A stretch of 12,865 nt of DNA, from the NCBI GenBank assembly GCA_046723645.1, contig JBKOUY010000181.1, positions 1 to 12,865 of the forward strand, given 5' to 3'. This document shows, in pieces, positions 6,016 to 12,529 of the stretch. The stretch comes from DASQUK01 sp046723645. Its GTDB lineage: Bacteria > Actinomycetota > Acidimicrobiia > Acidimicrobiales > VFJN01. The first letter of the stretch is position 1; every line of letters starts with the position of its first letter. A model generated the notes under the pieces. The model was not told the origin of the DNA and ran no database searches. It saw only the letters and a program-made list of their open reading frames with translations. Position numbers and translations under genes: made by a program.

Positions 6016-6095
6016 GAGGCGAACGTGCGGTCGCCACCGCCGGTGTTCGCCCGCCCGATCCAGCTCGATCTCACCTACCGCACCACCCTCGGCAC

Positions 6096-6590
6096 ATGGT
6101 TCTCCTGCTCGTTCTCCTCTTCCTCGTGGCCCCCCTCGTCGAGCTGGCGGTGATCGTCCAGGTTGCCACCACGGTCGGGGTCCTCAACACCATCGGTCTG
6201 CTCATCGCGATCTCGATCCTCGGTGCCTGGCTGGCGCGGCGGGAGGGGCTCGTCACGATGCAGCGGATCCAGCTGGCCCTGGGGCGGGGCGAGATCCCGA
6301 GCCGCGAGGTCGCCGACGGCGGGTTGATCCTGTTGGCCGGCGCCCTCATGATCGCACCCGGCTTCATCAGCGACATCCTGGCCCTGCTGCTCCTGTTCCC
6401 CCCCACCAGGGCGGGCCTCCGCACGGTGCTGATGAAGGCGGTGGTGGCGCGGGGTCGAGCCCGCGTCACCGTGACCGGCGCGGGGCGGCCGAGGCGCCGG
6501 GGCTCGGGGGCCGACGACATCTGGGACGTCGACAGCTGGGAGGACCGGCCGCGCCCCGCGGCCCGCGGTGAGTTGGGGGATCCCACATGA
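6096..6590 (+). CDS. fxsA: FxsA-family inner-membrane protein
   Basis: The product is 164 residues. It opens with a hydrophobic helix and the family pattern P-L-V-E-L-A-V-I-V-Q-V (13-23), a second helix (about 28-46), a short cytoplasmic stretch with R-R-E-G (48-51), and the second signature L-L-A-G-A-L-M-I-A-P-G-F (79-90) followed by I-L-A-L-L-L-L-F-P-P-T-R (94-105). The C-terminal 50 residues are polar, Arg/Asp-rich and cytoplasmic. Family knowledge: E. coli FxsA, when overproduced, relieves F-plasmid exclusion of phage T7; its normal role is not known. The start is the ATG at the hydrophobic helix, with no clear ribosome binding site. The stop overlaps the next gene's ATG (ATGA), so fxsA and the MBL hydrolase are co-translated and probably both respond to the CRP-type site upstream. 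Confidence 0.9.
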   Translation: MVLLLVLLFLVAPLVELAVIVQVATTVGVLNTIGLLIAISILGAWLARREGLVTMQRIQLALGRGEIPSREVADGGLILLAGALMIAPGFISDILALLLLFPPTRAGLRTVLMKAVVARGRARVTVTGAGRPRRRGSGADDIWDVDSWEDRPRPAARGELGDPT

Positions 6591-7459
6591 CCGACGAGGC
6601 CACGCAGCAGGCACCCGTCGACGTCCCCAAGCCCATCGTCTACGGCGTCGCGAGCGCCCTGTCCCCCATGGTGCGCCGCATCGTCGCCAGCAACCCGGGG
6701 ATCATGACGGGGCCGGGCACCAACACCTACCTCGTGGGCATCGACGAGATCGCAGTGATCGACCCCGGCCCCGGGGATGCCGAGCATCTCGATGCGATCG
6801 CCGGCTGCGGCGGCGACCGGATCCGCTGGATCCTGCTCACGCACACCCACGAGGACCACTCGCCGGGGGCCGTCGGCCTCAAGAAGCGAACCGGGGCCGA
6901 GATCCTGGCGTTCGACGGCGGCGAGGGAAAGGGCAGGGTACGAATCGACGGCACGCTCGGTGATGAGTCCGTCATCGAGGCGACGGAGTTCCACCTCACC
7001 GCCCTCCACACCCCGGGGCACGCCTCGAACCACCTCTGCTTCCTGCTCAACGAGGAGCGCACGCTGTTCACGGGTGACCACATCATGCAGGGCTCGACTG
7101 TGGTCATCCGCCCGCCCGACGGCGACATGGCGGCCTACCTGGCGTCGCTCGAACGCCTGAGGCACATCCGGCCCCGCCTGAGGGCCATCGCCCCCGGCCA
7201 CGGCCATCTCATCACCGACCCCATGGCGGTCGTCGACGAGTACATCGAGCACCGGCTCGCCCGCGAACGGCAGGTCCTCGACACCCTCGCCACCCGTGGG
7301 ACGGCCACCGTCACGGAGCTGGTCGAGGACATCTACGTCGATGTCCCTCCGGAGCTGCACCCCTGGGCTCGCTTCTCGGTGTGGGCGCACCTGCGGAAGC
7401 TGGCCGACGATGGCCGGGTCAAGGGCGACGATCTCGACGCCAACTGGTCGCCGGCCTGA
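6587..7459 (+). CDS. LACTB2-like metallo-beta-lactamase-fold hydrolase
   Basis: The product is 290 residues. All dinuclear zinc ligands are present: H-T-H-E-D-H (86-91), H145 in T-P-G-H, D164 in T-G-D-H, and H205 in P-G-H-G-H. The N-terminus has the M-T-G-P-G-T-N-T-Y-L pattern (40-49) typical of the LACTB2 group, and the last 60 residues form a winged-helix-like domain (V-T-E-L-V-E-D-I-Y, then W-A-H-L-R-K-L). Family knowledge: human LACTB2 is an endoribonuclease, while bacterial members are usually annotated only as MBL-fold hydrolases; the substrate here is unknown and a true beta-lactamase is unlikely. The M. tuberculosis counterpart in a similar neighbourhood is Rv3677c (from memory). It is translationally coupled to fxsA and converges on the methyltransferase gene with a 37-base gap. 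Confidence 0.92.
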   Translation: MTDEATQQAPVDVPKPIVYGVASALSPMVRRIVASNPGIMTGPGTNTYLVGIDEIAVIDPGPGDAEHLDAIAGCGGDRIRWILLTHTHEDHSPGAVGLKKRTGAEILAFDGGEGKGRVRIDGTLGDESVIEATEFHLTALHTPGHASNHLCFLLNEERTLFTGDHIMQGSTVVIRPPDGDMAAYLASLERLRHIRPRLRAIAPGHGHLITDPMAVVDEYIEHRLARERQVLDTLATRGTATVTELVEDIYVDVPPELHPWARFSVWAHLRKLADDGRVKGDDLDANWSPA

Positions 7460-7496
7460 GCGGCGCCAGGCACCGGGCACCGCTGCCGGTCGCCCG

Positions 7497-8279
7497 CTAC
7501 CGCTTGCGGAGCTTCCAGACCTGCTCGGACGGGAACCGGTGGGCCCAGTCGGCGGTCACGAAGAACTTGATCTCCGGTCCCGGGCCCGGTGCCTGGATCT
7601 CGATGTAGTCGACCACCTCGAAACCCGTCTCGCGGAACAGGCGGAACCACTGCGAAATGGGCAGGTTGAACTCGATGCCCCCCGGGTCGTCGATCGCATC
7701 GCGCCAGTCGAGGCGGTAGAGCGAGAAGTAGCTGCGTTCGAGCCGCTCGGTGCACGGGCTGGAACCGTCGAGCGGCGTGCACACCTGGGTCAGCGGGCTG
7801 TTCCCGAGGAACACCAGGGACCCACCCGTGCGTAGCAACCGGTGTGCCTCGGGGATCCAGACGTAGGGATCGCACCAGATCGCTGCTCCGTACTCGGAGA
7901 TGGCGAAGTCGAACGACTCGTCGGCGTAGGGCACGGTCTCGGCGTTGCCGTGCAGCAGCATGAGCTCGACGCCGTGGTCCCGTGCGAGCCTGCGGGCGGT
8001 GTCGAGCTGCCGGTCGGAGTTGTCGATGCCCACGACCTGGGCACCCCTCCGGGCCATCCACGATGCGACGTAGGCCGTGCCGCACCCGAGCTCGATGGCG
8101 TCGAGATCGGTCATGTCCTCGGGGAGCAGCCGCAGCGTGGACTCCGGAATCGCCCAAATGCCCCAGTCCGGCTCCGTCGCCCGCCAATTGCGTTCGGCGG
8201 GCGCCACCCACTCTGGCGCCCGCTCGTCCCAGTGGGCGCGGTTGACGGCGACATGCTCGGGCAACTCGTCCTCGGTCAC
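7497..8279 (-). CDS. Class I SAM-dependent methyltransferase
   Basis: The product is 260 residues with a Rossmann methyltransferase core. Motif I is I-E-L-G-C-G-T (62-68), the acidic residue binding the SAM ribose is D86 in V-G-I-D-N-S, motif II-like V-P-Y-A-D-E-S-F-D-F (116-125) follows, and E-A-H-R-L-L-R-T-G-G (144-153) is the usual post-motif helix. The N-terminus and C-terminus are rich in Trp and aromatic residues (for example W-I-P-E, S-Q-W-F-R-L-F), as in small-molecule methyltransferases. The substrate is not recognised. The start is a GTG 32 bases after the mrp stop on the same strand; no strong ribosome binding site or own promoter is seen, so read-through from mrp is likely. Confidence 0.88.
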   Translation of the reverse strand: MTEDELPEHVAVNRAHWDERAPEWVAPAERNWRATEPDWGIWAIPESTLRLLPEDMTDLDAIELGCGTAYVASWMARRGAQVVGIDNSDRQLDTARRLARDHGVELMLLHGNAETVPYADESFDFAISEYGAAIWCDPYVWIPEAHRLLRTGGSLVFLGNSPLTQVCTPLDGSSPCTERLERSYFSLYRLDWRDAIDDPGGIEFNLPISQWFRLFRETGFEVVDYIEIQAPGPGPEIKFFVTADWAHRFPSEQVWKLRKR

Positions 8280-8311
8280 GCCGTCAGCATGCCCGAGGGC
8301 AGCTCGAGGGG

Positions 8312-9484
8312 TCAGGTGCCGGCGCGGTCCAGCGCAGCGACGGCGGCGTCGAGCATCCGCGCGCTGCAGCCCGCCATCGCCGCCAGCGGAACCGCCTCGT
8401 CGACGATCCGCTGCGCGATGTCACGGAAGGCGTCGGCGGCGGGCCCGTCGCCCATGGTGACCGGCGACCCGGTGTCGCCGCCGGTCGACACCGACGGCTC
8501 GAGGGGCACGGCACCCAGCAGCGGCACGCCGGCGTCATGGGCGAGCTGCTCGCCGCCGCCCTCGCCGAACAGGGCGTGCGTCTCGCCGTGCTCGCAGGTG
8601 AAGGCGCTCATGTTCTCGATCACGCCGGCCACGCGCAGGTAGCTCTTGCGGGCCATCCCCACTACCCGCACGGCGACCTTCTGGGCCGCCTGCGCGGGCG
8701 TGGTCACAACGACCACCTCGGCCTGAGGCAGCAGCTTGGCGACCCCCATCTGCACGTCGCCCGTGCCCGGGGGCATGTCGATGAGCAGGTAGTCGAGGTC
8801 GTCGCCCCACCGCACGTCCTGCAGGAAGTGCTGGACGCCTCGGTTCAGCATCAGGCCGCGCCACATCAGGGCGGTCTCCTCGTCGTCGACGAGGAAGCCC
8901 ATCGACACGACCCGGACGACACCGTCGCCGATGGCCCGCTCGATCGGCAGCATCTGCTTGCGCCCGTCGTGCGTCGTCGTTCCCTCCAGGCGTCCCTCGA
9001 CGCCCAGCATGCGCGGAACCGAGAATCCCCAGATGTCGGCGTCGAGCACCCCGACCTTGTGACCCCGCTGCGCCAGCGCCGCCGCCAGGTTGACCGTGAC
9101 CGACGACTTGCCGACGCCGCCCTTGCCCGAGGCGACGAGGATGACCTTGGCGCCGAGCGGCACCGACGTGTTCTCCGGGCGCTGGGTGATGTTCCACCGG
9201 GCCTTGGCCATGGCCGAGGCCCGCTGATCGCCGGTCATCTCGGCCCAGTGCAGCCGCACGTCGGTCACGCCCGGGAGCGAGCCGATCCGCGCCACGACGT
9301 CGTGCTGGAGCTGCGATCGCAGCGGACACCCGGCGGTGGTCAGCGCCACCGTGACGTCCACGGATCCATCCGCCAGGACGTCGGCCGACCGGGCCATGCC
9401 CAGGTCGACGATGTCGCTGCCCAGCTCGGGATCGATCACGCCGCGCAACGCCGCCAGGACGTCGTCGGGCGTGGGCAGGCTCAC
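8312..9484 (-). CDS. mrp: Mrp/ApbC/NBP35-family Fe-S carrier ATPase with N-terminal MIP18 domain
   Basis: The product is 390 residues. The N-terminal MIP18/DUF59 domain (about 5-85) has V-I-D-P-E-L-G (16-22) and the conserved Cys C53 in A-G-C-P-L. The ATPase domain follows, with deviant Walker A A-S-G-K-G-G-V-G-K-S-S (118-128), D-A-D (148-150) and L-L-I-D-M-P-P-G-T-G-D (233-243). Family knowledge: ApbC/Nbp35 dimers carry and transfer [4Fe-4S] clusters. The usual C-x-x-C near E-N-M-S is here C-E-H-G (297-300), with only the first Cys, so cluster binding may differ. The start is GTG 9484, with a TAGAAT -10 box exactly 7 bases upstream and no ribosome binding site, indicating a leaderless message. 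The gene is divergent from the SufR-like regulator and is followed by the methyltransferase gene. Confidence 0.93.
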   Translation of the reverse strand: MSLPTPDDVLAALRGVIDPELGSDIVDLGMARSADVLADGSVDVTVALTTAGCPLRSQLQHDVVARIGSLPGVTDVRLHWAEMTGDQRASAMAKARWNITQRPENTSVPLGAKVILVASGKGGVGKSSVTVNLAAALAQRGHKVGVLDADIWGFSVPRMLGVEGRLEGTTTHDGRKQMLPIERAIGDGVVRVVSMGFLVDDEETALMWRGLMLNRGVQHFLQDVRWGDDLDYLLIDMPPGTGDVQMGVAKLLPQAEVVVVTTPAQAAQKVAVRVVGMARKSYLRVAGVIENMSAFTCEHGETHALFGEGGGEQLAHDAGVPLLGAVPLEPSVSTGGDTGSPVTMGDGPAADAFRDIAQRIVDEAVPLAAMAGCSARMLDAAVAALDRAGT

Positions 9485-9491
9485 CCGCGGG

Positions 9492-9497
9492 ATTCTA
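9492..9497 (-). promoter_or_regulatory. -10 box TAGAAT of mrp (leaderless)
   Basis: On the minus strand CACCGGTAGAAT is followed by 7 bases and then the mrp GTG at 9484, placing transcription start at or next to the start codon. Confidence 0.55.
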
Positions 9498-9545
9498 CCG
9501 GTGTCCGCCGGTGAAACCGGGCCGGAGAAAGCCGGCCACCGGTAG
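9495..9545. promoter_or_regulatory. Inverted repeat CTACCGGTG ... CACCGGTAG joining the two divergent promoters
   Basis: The 9-base arms (9495-9503 and 9537-9545) are exact reverse complements with centres 42 bases apart, about four helical turns. Each arm overlaps the -10 box of one of the divergent genes, so one bound protein could act on both promoters. The regulator encoded at 9556 is the obvious candidate, but the arms could also be a shared extended -10 motif. Confidence 0.5.
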
Positions 9546-9548
9546 ACT
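9543..9548 (+). promoter_or_regulatory. -10 box TAGACT of the SufR-like regulator (leaderless)
   Basis: CACCGGTAGACT is followed by 7 bases and the GTG at 9556. The spacing is identical to the mrp promoter on the other strand. No Shine-Dalgarno sequence precedes the GTG. Confidence 0.55.
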
Positions 9549-9555
9549 CGATCGG

Positions 9556-10272
9556 GTGTCCGAGGACACGCTCCCCGTTCGCACGACCGCCCCGGTCGGC
9601 GCCCCCCGGCTGGCCGTCCTCAAGGCCCTGGGCGACAACACCCGGTACGCGATCTACCTGGAGCTGGCGCGTTCGTCGCGGCCGCTGGCGACGGCCGAGA
9701 TTGCGGACACGCTCGACCTGCACCCGAACACGGTCCGCCCCCACCTGGAGCGCATGCGCGAGGTTGGCCTCCTCGACGTCGAGACCGATGCCCGGGGCAA
9801 CGTCGGCCGCCCGCAGCATCGCTATTCCCTCGCCGCCGACGCCCCCACCCTGGGGCTGGAGCCGGCGACCTTCCCGGTGCTGTCGCGCATGCTGGTGAGG
9901 CTGGCGGCGACCGCCGGGCTGGGGACCGGCGAGGCCGTCGAGGCGGGCCGAGAGCAGGGTGGGCTCGATGCCCTGGACGCCGAGGTGCCCGGCGAGGGCG
10001 ACGGCCGCGTGTGCCTGCACGCGCTTGTTGCCCGGCTGGACGCGCTGGGCTTCGACCCCGCGGTGGCCAACGACGACGGCCAGGCCACCGTGGCCTTCAC
10101 CCGCTGCCCGTTCCGCGAGCTCGCCGAGCGCCATCCCGACGTGGTCTGCGGCCTGCACCGGGGGTTGGTCGAGGGGTTCGTCGATGCGGTCGGAGGTGCC
10201 AGGGTGGACAGCTTCCACCCCCTGACCGACCGGGCGCCGTGCCAGGTCGAGCTGGAGCTGTCACCGAGCTGA
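9556..10272 (+). CDS. SufR-like winged-helix regulator with Cys-bearing C-terminal domain
   Basis: The product is 238 residues. The N-terminal winged helix (about 17-92) includes L-A-T-A-E-I-A-D-T-L (44-53), recognition helix H-P-N-T-V-R-P-H-L (56-64) and wing strand G-R-P-Q-H-R-Y (84-90). The C-terminal half (about 150-233) has the pattern T-R-C-P-F-R-E-L-A (182-190), P-D-V-V-C-G-L-H (194-201) and a late C229, seen in SufR-type regulators that sense Fe-S clusters; C153 is a fourth Cys. Cluster binding is inferred from this pattern and from the neighbours, an Fe-S carrier ATPase (divergent) and an A-type carrier (downstream). The start is GTG 9556, 7 bases after a TAGACT -10 box; an earlier in-frame GTG at 9511 lies upstream of that promoter. 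Other ArsR/DeoR-like regulators share this fold, so the name SufR is not assigned. Confidence 0.82.
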   Translation: MSEDTLPVRTTAPVGAPRLAVLKALGDNTRYAIYLELARSSRPLATAEIADTLDLHPNTVRPHLERMREVGLLDVETDARGNVGRPQHRYSLAADAPTLGLEPATFPVLSRMLVRLAATAGLGTGEAVEAGREQGGLDALDAEVPGEGDGRVCLHALVARLDALGFDPAVANDDGQATVAFTRCPFRELAERHPDVVCGLHRGLVEGFVDAVGGARVDSFHPLTDRAPCQVELELSPS

Positions 10273-10304
10273 CGGCCCCGCCGGGCGGAACCACCGCGGT
10301 GCGG

Positions 10305-10317
10305 GTGTTCGCAACAC
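10305..10317. promoter_or_regulatory. Palindrome GTGTT-CGC-AACAC, candidate operator of the A-type carrier gene
   Basis: The 5-base arms are perfect around CGC. The centre (10311) lies about 34 bases before the transcription start expected from the TACCAT box, so it covers the -35 region. It sits between the SufR-like regulator gene and the HesB-type gene. A second palindrome, CACCGCGGTG (10292-10301), lies just upstream. Confidence 0.45.
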
Positions 10318-10332
10318 ATTGGTCTCCGCCGA

Positions 10333-10338
10333 TACCAT
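10333..10338 (+). promoter_or_regulatory. -10 box TACCAT of the A-type carrier gene
   Basis: GATACCAT would start transcription near 10345, leaving a leader of about 29 bases with the ribosome binding site GAGGAGG (10359-10365), 8 bases before the GTG at 10374. Confidence 0.4.
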
Positions 10339-10373
10339 GACCCCTGATCTGGGAACCCGAGGAGGCTCCTGAC

Positions 10374-10694
10374 GTGATCGTCCTCACCGACAACGCAACC
10401 GAGAAGGTCCGCTCACTCATGGACGCCGAGGGCGTGGCCGACCTGGCGTTGCGCGTCGCCGTGCGCCCTGGCGGCTGCTCCGGCTTCAGCTACGAGATGT
10501 TCTTCGACACCGACGTGGCAGACGACGACCAGACCGTGGACTACTCGGGCGTCAAGGTGGTGGTCGACGCCTCGAGCGCGATGCTCCTGGAGGGGGCGAC
10601 CCTCGACTACAAGGACGGGCTCCAGGGCGCGGGTTTCGCCATCGACAACCCCAATGCCCAGCGCACCTGCGGCTGCGGCCAGAGCTTCAGCTAG
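10374..10694 (+). CDS. A-type Fe-S cluster carrier (HesB/IscA/ErpA family)
   Basis: The product is 106 residues, the usual size. The three invariant ligands are C35 in R-P-G-G-C-S-G, and C99 and C101 in the C-terminal T-C-G-C-G-Q-S-F. The motifs L-R-V-A-V-R-P-G-G (26-34), L-D-Y (77-79) and F-A-I-D-N-P-N-A (88-95) are also family-typical. Family knowledge: A-type carriers accept a nascent cluster from the SUF or ISC scaffold and deliver it to target apoproteins. The start is GTG 10374, set by the ribosome binding site GAGGAGG 8 bases upstream. The gene follows the SufR-like regulator on the same strand but has its own likely promoter and operator; the SUF scaffold and desulfurase genes are not in the window. 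A weak CCCGG/CCGGG hairpin (10698-10716) follows the stop. Confidence 0.93.
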   Translation: MIVLTDNATEKVRSLMDAEGVADLALRVAVRPGGCSGFSYEMFFDTDVADDDQTVDYSGVKVVVDASSAMLLEGATLDYKDGLQGAGFAIDNPNAQRTCGCGQSFS

Positions 10695-10739
10695 CAGCCC
10701 GGGGCATCGAGCCGGGACAGATCAGAGGCTGGGGGGCCA

Positions 10740-12476
10740 ATGAATCCGCGGGGGCGGCGCCGGCGTACGACCGGGGAGCCGCCCGGCCCCAGCCGACCTC
10801 CTGACCCGTTCGATCGCTACGCGTCCTACGACGAGGACCGGTACGGCAACGACCAAGGGTACGACCGGGGCCCGTACCGTGACCGACCCTCCGGGGAAAG
10901 GCTGACGGCGCCCATCGGGCGGCCGCCACCGCGCCGCCGCTCGACCCCCGATCCGGCGCACCTGGCACCTCGCCACGACCGTCGCCGGCTGATCGTTCTG
11001 ATGCTCGCCTGCGTGCTGTTCGCGGGGACTGCGTTCGCCGTGCAGCGGGCGACATCCGACGACGGCGATGCCGTCGACCAGCCGAGCAACGCCGGCGCGG
11101 ACGGCTCCGCGGATTCCACGGAGGCGGACACCGGTGGGGCCAGCACGACGACGCCGGAGCAGGCCGCACCTGCGTCCGGGTTCAAGGTCCCGGGGTTGCT
11201 GACGTTCCGCGGCGGCCCGACCCGCAGCTACTACGGCGAGGGCCCCGTGCCCCAACAGCCCGAGGTGCTGTGGAGCTATCCCGGCGAGAGCGGTGGCATG
11301 TGCGCCGAATCGTCGGTGGGCACCGAGACCAAGGTCTGGTGCGGTACCGGCTGGACCGGGCAGCCGTCCGTGTTCGAGCGTGACGGCCGCACGTGGGTGG
11401 TGTTCGGCGCCTATGACCGGAACATCCACTTCGTCGACTACGAGACCGGCCAGGACATCCTCCCGCCGTTCCCCACGGGCGACATCATCAAGGGTTCGGT
11501 GTCCGTCGACGGGGAGGGGCTGCCGCTCGTCTACTCCGGCAGCCGCGACAACAAGCTCCACGTCATCGCCATCGACCGGCCGCAGCCCACCGAGCTCTGG
11601 ACCCTCGATGCCCAGGCGGTCTCCCCCACCATGTGGAACGACGACTGGGACGGCTCGCCGCTGGTGCTCGGCGACTACCTCTACGAGGGGGGCGAGAACT
11701 CGCAGTTCCACGTCGTCAAGCTCAACCGTTCCGTCGGCGACGACGGCCTGGTGCAAGTCGCACCCGAGCTCGTCTTCAACACGCCGGGGTGGGACGACGA
11801 GCTTCTCAACGCGCTGAACACCCGCCAGGAGGACGTCTCGATCGAGAACTCCGTCGCCTACCGAGACGGGGTGATCTACTTCGCCAACTCGGGCGGGTTG
11901 GTCCAGGGATGGGACGTCTCCGGCATCGCCGACGGCCGCGAGCCGACTCGGGTCCTGCGCTACTGGACCGGTGACGACACCGATGCGTCGGTGGTGATCG
12001 ACGAGGACGGGTTCCTGTTCGTTGGCGTGGAGAACGAGCGGGGCAACAGCAGGGCGGCGGAGGTGGGCCAGCTCATCAAGCTCGACCCGCGCAAGCCGGA
12101 CGACCCGCTCGTGTGGTCGGTCAAGGACCCCGGGGGCTTTTGGACCACGCCGGCCCTCCACAAGGACATCGTGATCGCAGCCTCCGACGGTGGCACCGTC
12201 TACGGCGTGGACCGGGAGACCGGTGCCGTGCGCTGGCAGTTCGAGCTGCCGCCACCCACGTGGCAGTCCGCGGTGATCATCGACGACGTGCTCATCCAGG
12301 GCGACTGCAACGGGGTGCTGCACGGATACGACGTGTCCGACACCAGCGTGGCGCCGCAGGAGCTGTGGACGGTCACGCTGGAGGGCTGCATCGAGTCGAC
12401 ACCGGCGGTGTGGAAGGGCCGGATCTTCGTCGGGACCCGCGCCGGGCGCTTCTACGCCATGGGCGACCCCGGCTGA
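10740..12476 (+). CDS. Membrane-anchored PQQ-like beta-propeller protein
   Basis: The product is 578 residues. Residues 1-83 are a cytoplasmic tail rich in Arg, Pro, Asp and Tyr; 84-102 (R-L-I-V-L-M-L-A-C-V-L-F) is one membrane anchor, putting the rest outside; 103-147 is an acidic Ser/Thr/Ala-rich linker. From about 150 to the end are propeller blades with repeats of the form S-V-S-V-D-G, S-P-L-V-L-G-D-Y-L-Y, S-V-V-I-D-E-D-G-F-L-F-V-G, T-P-A-L-H-K-D-I-V-I-A and T-P-A-V-W-K-G-R-I-F-V-G-T, the PQQ/WD-like blade pattern. Quinoprotein dehydrogenase active-site residues are not evident, so a scaffold or binding role is more likely than an enzyme. Four Cys (188, 201, 523, 550) in the exported part could form disulfides. 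A GAGGCTGGGGGG tract ends 4 bases before the ATG. No partner gene is recognised. Confidence 0.85.
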   Translation: MNPRGRRRRTTGEPPGPSRPPDPFDRYASYDEDRYGNDQGYDRGPYRDRPSGERLTAPIGRPPPRRRSTPDPAHLAPRHDRRRLIVLMLACVLFAGTAFAVQRATSDDGDAVDQPSNAGADGSADSTEADTGGASTTTPEQAAPASGFKVPGLLTFRGGPTRSYYGEGPVPQQPEVLWSYPGESGGMCAESSVGTETKVWCGTGWTGQPSVFERDGRTWVVFGAYDRNIHFVDYETGQDILPPFPTGDIIKGSVSVDGEGLPLVYSGSRDNKLHVIAIDRPQPTELWTLDAQAVSPTMWNDDWDGSPLVLGDYLYEGGENSQFHVVKLNRSVGDDGLVQVAPELVFNTPGWDDELLNALNTRQEDVSIENSVAYRDGVIYFANSGGLVQGWDVSGIADGREPTRVLRYWTGDDTDASVVIDEDGFLFVGVENERGNSRAAEVGQLIKLDPRKPDDPLVWSVKDPGGFWTTPALHKDIVIAASDGGTVYGVDRETGAVRWQFELPPPTWQSAVIIDDVLIQGDCNGVLHGYDVSDTSVAPQELWTVTLEGCIESTPAVWKGRIFVGTRAGRFYAMGDPG

Positions 12477-12516
12477 TCGCGGGCGATCCCCGAAGGTACG
12501 GGCCGCTCGGCCTCTT

Positions 12517-12522
12517 TATCCT
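12517..12522 (+). promoter_or_regulatory. -10 box TATCCT of the [2Fe-2S] subunit gene (leaderless)
   Basis: TATCCT is followed by exactly 7 bases and the ATG at 12530, the same spacing as the two divergent promoters at 9492 and 9543. It lies between two direct copies of CTCGGCC. Confidence 0.45.
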
Positions 12523-12529
12523 CGGCCGC

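Larger units (their letters stand above)
5580..6095. other. 516-base gene-free interval between whiB and fxsA
   Basis: No credible gene is seen. A 112-codon plus-strand frame (5660-5998) and a minus frame (5499-5783) have no recognisable domain and look like GC shadows. The interval holds a CACATGTG palindrome (5680-5687), two direct repeats (5872-5910), a perfect CRP-type palindrome (5940-5957) and a TAGGCT -10 box (6010-6015). TGTGACCCCC (5684-5693) is the exact reverse complement of GGGGGTCACA (5947-5956) in the CRP-type site. No tRNA or known riboswitch fold was recognised. Confidence 0.6.

Noticed and set aside
6071..7480. 469-codon minus-strand frame opposite fxsA and the MBL hydrolase
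   Set aside because: It spans two coupled genes with intact motifs on the other strand.
7460..7496. ACCGG/CCGGT hairpin between the convergent MBL and methyltransferase genes
   Set aside because: The stem is 5 base pairs with no T-run on either strand, which is expected by chance at this GC content.
8537..9514. 325-codon plus-strand frame opposite mrp
   Set aside because: It is antisense to mrp with all Mrp motifs intact, and its product has no domain.
10722..12323. 533-codon minus-strand frame opposite the propeller gene
   Set aside because: It is composed of shadow-like Val/Asp/Arg-rich sequence; the plus-strand product has clear repeats and a membrane anchor.
12501..12519. GGCC-GCTC-GGCC followed by TCTTTAT as a terminator of the propeller gene
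   Set aside because: The stem is only 4 base pairs, and the T-rich part is better explained as the -10 box of the next gene.
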